From AC-37 sp036389295 (GTDB lineage: Bacteria; Actinomycetota; Thermoleophilia; Solirubrobacterales; Thermoleophilaceae): 64,000 nt of DNA. This document shows, one piece after another, positions 59,402 to 64,000 of this stretch. The stretch spans positions 124,001 through 188,000 of the forward strand of contig DASVQB010000041.1 of NCBI GenBank assembly GCA_036389295.1, read 5' to 3'. Below the pieces are notes generated by a model. That model ran no database searches. It saw only the letters and a list, made by a program, of their open reading frames with translations, and had not been told where the DNA came from. The position numbers and the translations under genes were made by a program. Position 1 is the stretch's first letter. Each line of letters starts with the position of its first letter.

Positions 59402-60922
59402 CTACGGGATCCGCGTGGGGACGGTCCCCTCGAGCCCGAACGGCGCCGGGACGAGCGGGGCGAAGCCCTTCCTTACGTTCGGGTAGTACTTGTTGTCCCA
59501 GAGCGACTTGCCCTGCACGAAGCACGGCGGGAGCTCGGTGCCGCCGGAGTCGACCGGCTCCTCGCGGCCGTACTGGCCGCCGGTCCGCCCCACCCCGTCC
59601 GGAGCGTCCGGGTGGTCGGCCCGGCAGTCGAAGCTCTCGATCACGCCGGACATGGGGGTGCGGAAGTAGTTGTTCGGCGCGATGTAGGCGTTGCCGCGGT
59701 CCCACTCCGGCTTCTCCTGCGCGATCTGCAGGCTCTTCGAGTCGAGCAGGCTCGCCTGGGCGAGCAGGTAGCGCGGCCCGCTCGTGGCCGTCTCCGGCAG
59801 CGGGTTGTGCCGGGTGGCGGCGCCGCCGTTCGCCAGGAAGTGGGCGATCGGGTTCTGGTTGAAGTTCGCGTAGGAGAGGATCGGGTTCAGCTCGGGCAGG
59901 AACGTGTGCAGCGCGCCGAACAGCGGGCTCGCGCCGCGCAGGAACCTCTCCGCCTGCGGCAGGTCCTTCGAGGAGACGTCGATGTTCGGCCGGAGCCGGC
60001 GGAACAGGTCCTCGAGGCTCGGGCCGACCGTGCTGAGGTCGCGGACGGTCGGGCCGAGGTCGTCGGCCACCGGCTTCAGGTCGTTCACCAGCGGGTGCGT
60101 CTCGCCCGCGAAGTCCTGGAGCCGGGCCAGCGTGAGCCGCGACTCGTCGAGGAACGTCGGGAAGATCTCGAAGACCTGCGCGAGGTTCTCCTGCTGCTCG
60201 GCGGTGGCCGAGAACGTGCGCTCGGAGTTGAGGATCAGGTCGTGGAGCTGGCCGTCGCGCTCGTTCAGCGCGCCGAAGACCACGCCGGTGTTCTTGATCA
60301 CCCGGCGCAGGGCGACCTGCTGGTCGTCGAGCACCTCGAGGACGCCGGCGCCGTCCTCCGCGAACCCGGCCAGGTTGCCGAGAGCGGAGTTCAGGTCCTG
60401 GCTGCGGCCCTCGATCGACCGCGCGCCGGAGCGGACCCAGTCGCGGAACGCCTGCTTCGTCTGCGGGTCGAACACGCGCAGGATCTCGTCGAGCTCGACC
60501 GTCGGCTCGACCTGGGCGTTCGCGAGCTTGTCGCCGTCCTCGAGCGTGCCCGCCTTGCGGTTGCCGGGCGTCAGCTCCACGTAGGTCTCCCCGAGCAGCG
60601 TCTTCTGCCGCAGGATGGCGCGGGTGTCCTTGGGGATCGGTGTGAAGTTGCGCTCGATCTGGAGCGTGACCGTGGTCGCGCTCGCGCCCTTGTCGAGCTC
60701 CTTCTTCGTGACCTTGCCGACCGTCACGCCGGCGATCCGGACGTCGGCCGTCTCGGCGAGCGTCGTGGCCTCGGGGAACCGCGCGGTCAGCTCGTAGCCC
60801 TTCGGCTTCAGCGGGATCGGGCCGCCGAACGACAGCCATAGGAACAGGAGCAGCCCGAAGCACGACAGCGAGAAGACGACCATCGCGAAGATCCTGGGGA
60901 GGCTCGGAGCTTCCTTCTGCAT
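59402..60922 (-). CDS. MCE family (MlaD-domain) lipid-transport protein, third in row
   Basis: The 506-residue protein has an N-terminal membrane helix (about 12-34), an MlaD/MCE domain (about 42-120, LTARFPEATTLAETADVRIAGVTVGKV and LLGETYVELTPG), then a long helical region and a Pro/Gly-rich end. MCE proteins form hexameric tubes that move lipids or sterols across the envelope for an ABC transporter. Its ATG shares one base with the upstream stop (TAATG). The last member of the visible run has two cysteines near the C-terminus that may form a disulfide. Confidence 0.93.
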   Translation of the reverse strand: MQKEAPSLPRIFAMVVFSLSCFGLLLFLWLSFGGPIPLKPKGYELTARFPEATTLAETADVRIAGVTVGKVTKKELDKGASATTVTLQIERNFTPIPKDTRAILRQKTLLGETYVELTPGNRKAGTLEDGDKLANAQVEPTVELDEILRVFDPQTKQAFRDWVRSGARSIEGRSQDLNSALGNLAGFAEDGAGVLEVLDDQQVALRRVIKNTGVVFGALNERDGQLHDLILNSERTFSATAEQQENLAQVFEIFPTFLDESRLTLARLQDFAGETHPLVNDLKPVADDLGPTVRDLSTVGPSLEDLFRRLRPNIDVSSKDLPQAERFLRGASPLFGALHTFLPELNPILSYANFNQNPIAHFLANGGAATRHNPLPETATSGPRYLLAQASLLDSKSLQIAQEKPEWDRGNAYIAPNNYFRTPMSGVIESFDCRADHPDAPDGVGRTGGQYGREEPVDSGGTELPPCFVQGKSLWDNKYYPNVRKGFAPLVPAPFGLEGTVPTRIP

Positions 60923-62286
60923 TAGGGGCTCCCACCTCCTGTGGCGCAGATGCCGGTCGGGGCCAGGAGGTCGGTGAAGCCGAGCAGCGGTCCGGCCGCC
61001 GGCTGCGACGCCACCAGCTCGCGGATCGTCTCGCAGTTGATGCCGAACATCGCGCGGCGGAACGGGCCCTGCGCGTCGGCGGAGCTGAACACGCTGCCGG
61101 TCAGGTGCGAGACCCAGCCGATCCAGAACAGGTAGCCCTCGTCGCGCGCCTTCGCGGCGGTGATGTCGGCGGGCAGCGGCTCGCGGCCCTTCGGGTTGTA
61201 CGCCGCCATGTTGAAGAAGCGGTTCAGCTCGTAGAGCGAGTCGGACAGGTCCGGCGTCGCGATCCTCAGTCCGCGCGCCGCCGGGCGGAGGTCCTGGACG
61301 TACGGCCGGGCGACCTTCACGAACGGCCTGATCTGCTTGCGCGTGATGGGCTCGGCCTCCCTCACGAACGGCAGCACCTCGCGGTTGGCCACGGCGAGCT
61401 GGCGGAACCCGGGCCGGAGCGAGTCGAGCGCCGGGCTGAGGACGCCGCTGAACGTGTCGACCTTGGCGAGCGTCTGCTCGGTCTGGCGCAGCGTGGAGGG
61501 CAGCTTCCCGACCGCCGCCGCGATCGACTCGTTCTCCTGCGCGAACGCGGACAGCGTGGCGTTCGAGGCGTTGATGAGCCGGCGGACGTCGCGGTCGCGG
61601 TCGGCGAGGGTGTTCGTCAGGTCGCCGTAGTTGTGGATCAGCCGCTTCAGCTCGTGCTTGCGGGCGGCGACCGCCTCGGTCACGCGCCGGAGGTCGCGGT
61701 TGGTCGGCGCCAGCGCCTTGAACGTGGCGTTCAGGTCGTTGCCGTGCCCGGCGAAGCCCTTGCCGAGCCCGTTGATCAGGAGCTGGAGGTACGAGCGCGT
61801 GTCGGCGTCGAGCGCGGACAGCACCTCGTCCGGGTCGACGTCCGGCTCGGTGTTCTGGACCGGGATCGTGTCGCCGTCCTCGAGCACGCGCCCGGCGCTG
61901 CCCGGGTCGAGCTCGACGAACATGTCCTTCAGCCCGGTGCGCGGCCGGAGCTGCGCGGTGGCGTCCGATCGCAGCTGGAGCTCGTGGTTGTCGATCCGCT
62001 TGCGCTCGATCTGGGCGGTCACCACGGCCACGCCGTTCTTCGGCTCGACCTTGCCGATCTTCCCGACCTCGACTCCGGCGACGCGGACCGTCTGGCCCTG
62101 TCCGGGCACCACGGCCTGCGCGTCCGAGAACTCGATGTTGACCTTGAACGGCTTCTCCTCGATGAGCGGGAAGAACGGCCGCGACGCCTGCTGGGACACG
62201 ATGTAGGCGGCCGTGCCGATCGCGATCAGGAAGACGATCGTGAGCGCCACGAAGTCGGCGAAGTGCTTGCGGATCGCGCGGGTCAC
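60922..62286 (-). CDS. MCE family lipid-transport protein, second in row
   Basis: The 454-residue protein has a membrane helix (about 13-32) and an MCE domain (VNIEFSDAQAVVPGQGQTVRVAGVEVGKI; LRPRTGLKDMFVELDPGSAG). A helical domain of about 250 residues follows, with heptad-like Leu spacing (TLRQTEQTLAKVDTFSGVL) of the type that builds the MCE needle. It starts at a GTG overlapping the previous stop (GTGA) and is coupled to the next gene. It probably forms one subunit of a hetero-hexamer. Confidence 0.93.
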   Translation of the reverse strand: MTRAIRKHFADFVALTIVFLIAIGTAAYIVSQQASRPFFPLIEEKPFKVNIEFSDAQAVVPGQGQTVRVAGVEVGKIGKVEPKNGVAVVTAQIERKRIDNHELQLRSDATAQLRPRTGLKDMFVELDPGSAGRVLEDGDTIPVQNTEPDVDPDEVLSALDADTRSYLQLLINGLGKGFAGHGNDLNATFKALAPTNRDLRRVTEAVAARKHELKRLIHNYGDLTNTLADRDRDVRRLINASNATLSAFAQENESIAAAVGKLPSTLRQTEQTLAKVDTFSGVLSPALDSLRPGFRQLAVANREVLPFVREAEPITRKQIRPFVKVARPYVQDLRPAARGLRIATPDLSDSLYELNRFFNMAAYNPKGREPLPADITAAKARDEGYLFWIGWVSHLTGSVFSSADAQGPFRRAMFGINCETIRELVASQPAAGPLLGFTDLLAPTGICATGGGSP

Positions 62287-63986
62287 CTCAGCGCCTCCTC
62301 CGCCTTCTCGGCGGCCGCCTTCGCCTTCTCGTCGCCCTTCGGGTAGAGCTTGCCGAGCTTCGTCGTCGCCCAGCCGGCCTTCCGGAGCTCACCCGGGTAG
62401 GCCTTGATGTTCGAGTCGAGCGGGTCGGGGAGCGACTGGCCCTTGGCGGTCAGGCGCATGTACTCCTTGACCCACTCGAACTGGAGGGCCTGGTTCTTGT
62501 CGGTGATCTTCGTCTTCGGCAGCGGCGGCAGAGGCAGGCCCGGCAGGACGGGGGTGCCGTTCGACAGCAAGGTCTGCGACGGCGGGCCGCCGGCGGCGTC
62601 GAGGTTCGGGTTCTCCTGCGTCTCGCACGGGATGCCCGGGCGGAAGACCGGCCGGCTCTCCGGCCGGATCGGCCGGACGCCCTCGGGCGCCTTCGGGGCC
62701 GAGGCGAAGAACTCCTCGCCCTCGTCCATCACGACGACGTTCGCCGGGCCCGAGCCGGTCTGCACGTGGTAGTAGGGGGTCATCGCGTCGTTGATGCGGC
62801 TCTCGCCGGCGAGGCCGACGAGCCCGCGCGGGGCCTCCTCGAAGAACGCCTCGCCCGAGCCGCCCTCGAACTTCGCGAAGTCGGGGTCGTTGATCGGGGT
62901 CTTCGCGAACGGTACGAGCACCTCGCTCGTGCACGCGCTGAGCGCGCGCTGGTTGTCGAGCAGCGGGATCGTCGTGTGGTTCACGCGCGCGAGGTCGGGG
63001 ATCGCGAAGCGCAGGTCGCGGGCCAGCCCGCGCAGCTCCTGGCGGCGGACCAGCAGCCTGGCCTGGGTGATGAACGGCAGCGACGCGTCGATCGTCGGGC
63101 CGGACGAGCGGACGCCCGGCAGCGCCTCGCGCGAGAAGGCGCGCAGCGAGGGCAGCGCGCCGTTCAGCGACGCGAGCGCCGGCCGGCCGACGCGGAGCGT
63201 GTCGCGCAGCGCCGGGACGCTCGCCTGGAGCGCGGCGTCGTTGCGGCCGAACGCCTCCGCGGTCGTGTTCAGGTTCACGACCAGGTCCTTCAGCACCTCG
63301 GGGTTCGCGGAGATCTCCCTGAACAGCCGCTGCTGGCCGCGCAGGACCCGCGACAGGTCGTGCTCGCGCTGGCCCAGCGTCGCCTCGTTCGCGATCGACG
63401 CGTTGCGCAGCGCCTCGGGCGCGTTCGTGAGGGAGCGGTTGTACGCCTCGGCGCCGCCGTTGCCGAGGCCCTTCACCGCGTACTCCTCGAGGAAGGTCTG
63501 GAGGTCGGTGCGGGTGTCGCGCTGGAGGGTCTGGAGGAGCTGGGAGAACTGGACCGGCGTGGCGGTCTGCTGCACCGGGATCTCGGCCCCGTCGTCGAGC
63601 GTCGGGGAGGACGGGGTGCCCGGCTGGAGGTCCACGAAGGAGTTGCCCTCGAGGAAGATCCGCGGCCGGATCTTGAGCTGGGCGTCCTTGTGGATCGGGA
63701 GCCCGGAGTCCTCGATCTCCATCTCCACGTGCGCGGCGCCGGTCCCGTCGCCGAGCGACTCGACCTTCTTGACCTTGCCGACCTCGATGCCGGCGATCCG
63801 GACCGGAGCCTTGGTCTGGAGGTTGTTGGCCGCCTCGAAGGTCGCCTTCAGCGTGAAGTGGTCCGAGAACGGGTTGTAGCGCGAGAACCCGAAGACCGAG
63901 AGGACCAGCACCACGACGAGGGCCATCAGGCCCGCCTTGAACGGGCTCATGCCGGGATCGCGCGGGTCGCGGCCGCCGCTCGCCAT
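62283..63986 (-). CDS. MCE family lipid-transport protein, first visible in row
   Basis: The 567-residue protein has a membrane helix (about 13-34), an MCE domain (LKATFEAANNLQTKAPVRIAGIEVGKV; IFLEGNSFVDLQPG) and a helical region to about 330. A longer C-terminal part follows with ACTSEVLVPFAKTPINDPDFAK and a Lys/Ala/Glu-rich end. The ATG overlaps the stop of a further upstream gene (TGATG), so the operon continues beyond the window. The YrbE/MlaE permease and ATPase genes that normally head such operons are not visible. Confidence 0.93.
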   Translation of the reverse strand: MASGGRDPRDPGMSPFKAGLMALVVVLVLSVFGFSRYNPFSDHFTLKATFEAANNLQTKAPVRIAGIEVGKVKKVESLGDGTGAAHVEMEIEDSGLPIHKDAQLKIRPRIFLEGNSFVDLQPGTPSSPTLDDGAEIPVQQTATPVQFSQLLQTLQRDTRTDLQTFLEEYAVKGLGNGGAEAYNRSLTNAPEALRNASIANEATLGQREHDLSRVLRGQQRLFREISANPEVLKDLVVNLNTTAEAFGRNDAALQASVPALRDTLRVGRPALASLNGALPSLRAFSREALPGVRSSGPTIDASLPFITQARLLVRRQELRGLARDLRFAIPDLARVNHTTIPLLDNQRALSACTSEVLVPFAKTPINDPDFAKFEGGSGEAFFEEAPRGLVGLAGESRINDAMTPYYHVQTGSGPANVVVMDEGEEFFASAPKAPEGVRPIRPESRPVFRPGIPCETQENPNLDAAGGPPSQTLLSNGTPVLPGLPLPPLPKTKITDKNQALQFEWVKEYMRLTAKGQSLPDPLDSNIKAYPGELRKAGWATTKLGKLYPKGDEKAKAAAEKAEEALR

Positions 63987-64000
63987 CAGGGCACGTCCTT
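63986..64000 (-). CDS. Last codons of an upstream gene, probably another mce gene
   Basis: The final 15 bases read Lys-Asp-Val-Pro-stop on the minus strand. The TGA overlaps the ATG of the MCE gene at 63986. Coupling and position suggest a further member of the mce operon, but four residues cannot show the family. Confidence 0.3.
   Translation of the reverse strand, partial: KDVP

Overview
The window is uniformly very GC-rich. It has dense opposing gene blocks, many GTG/TTG starts, Ala/Arg/Gly-rich proteins and an mce-type operon. This points to an actinobacterium, most like the Thermoleophilia/Solirubrobacterales lineage. That placement is inferred from gene content and composition; there is no rRNA here to confirm it. 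I see no transposase, phage gene, CRISPR array or plasmid gene.

Layout. 1-4.9 kb: a partial VOC-like gene, a zinc alcohol dehydrogenase, an unusual sigma-factor/membrane fusion, clpP and an LmbU-like regulator. 4.9-31.9 kb: a large lipid/polyketide-type biosynthetic neighbourhood. A minus-strand run (13.7 to 4.9 kb) encodes ketoreductase, ACP, ketosynthase, AfsA-like double hotdog, hotdog, MaoC, acyl-CoA carboxylase beta subunit, SDR, KASIII and an acetoacetate-decarboxylase-like protein. Next to it lie a flavin-halogenase-like enzyme, a haloalkane dehalogenase, an AhpD-like protein, an MMPL exporter, a CrtI-like desaturase, NTF2-like proteins, two alpha/beta hydrolases, FabD, an aldo/keto reductase and a P450. 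32-41.7 kb: VanX-like and M19-like dipeptidases, a second P450, a PHM-like copper protein fused to a cupredoxin, two DJ-1/PfpI genes and a GGDEF protein. 41.8-51.3 kb: a giant secreted 11-repeat protein, then a two-component system flanked by two related low-complexity secreted proteins. 51.3-53 kb: arsR-arsM and a fluoride riboswitch with fluC. 53-55.6 kb: decayed sequence, initiator tRNA, a peroxiredoxin-like gene and ppx. 56-64 kb: a ThDP enzyme, an adenylate cyclase and three mce genes.

The main discovery is selenocysteine coding. Three thiol-redox genes are interrupted by one in-frame TGA exactly where the family has its catalytic cysteine. Two are AhpD-like (Cys-x-x-Sec; TGA at 26631-26633 and 29552-29554) and one is peroxiredoxin-like (Sec-x-x-Cys; TGA at 54461-54463). 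Each TGA is followed at the right distance by a stable hairpin with a G-containing loop. In both AhpD genes this is a GGUC loop, as in the E. coli fdhF SECIS. A Cys-containing AhpD-like relative (Cys-x-x-Cys) lies in the same window and serves as an internal control. An annotation treating TGA only as stop would split all three genes.

Other highlights: a sigma factor continuous with a zinc finger, a membrane segment and a C-terminal LPxTG sorting signal; a halogenase/dehalogenase pair joined by an ATAG junction with no ordinary start codon; a leaderless arsR whose palindromes overlap its promoter; and a promoter-plus-terminator unit at 55.7-55.9 kb that may be a small RNA.
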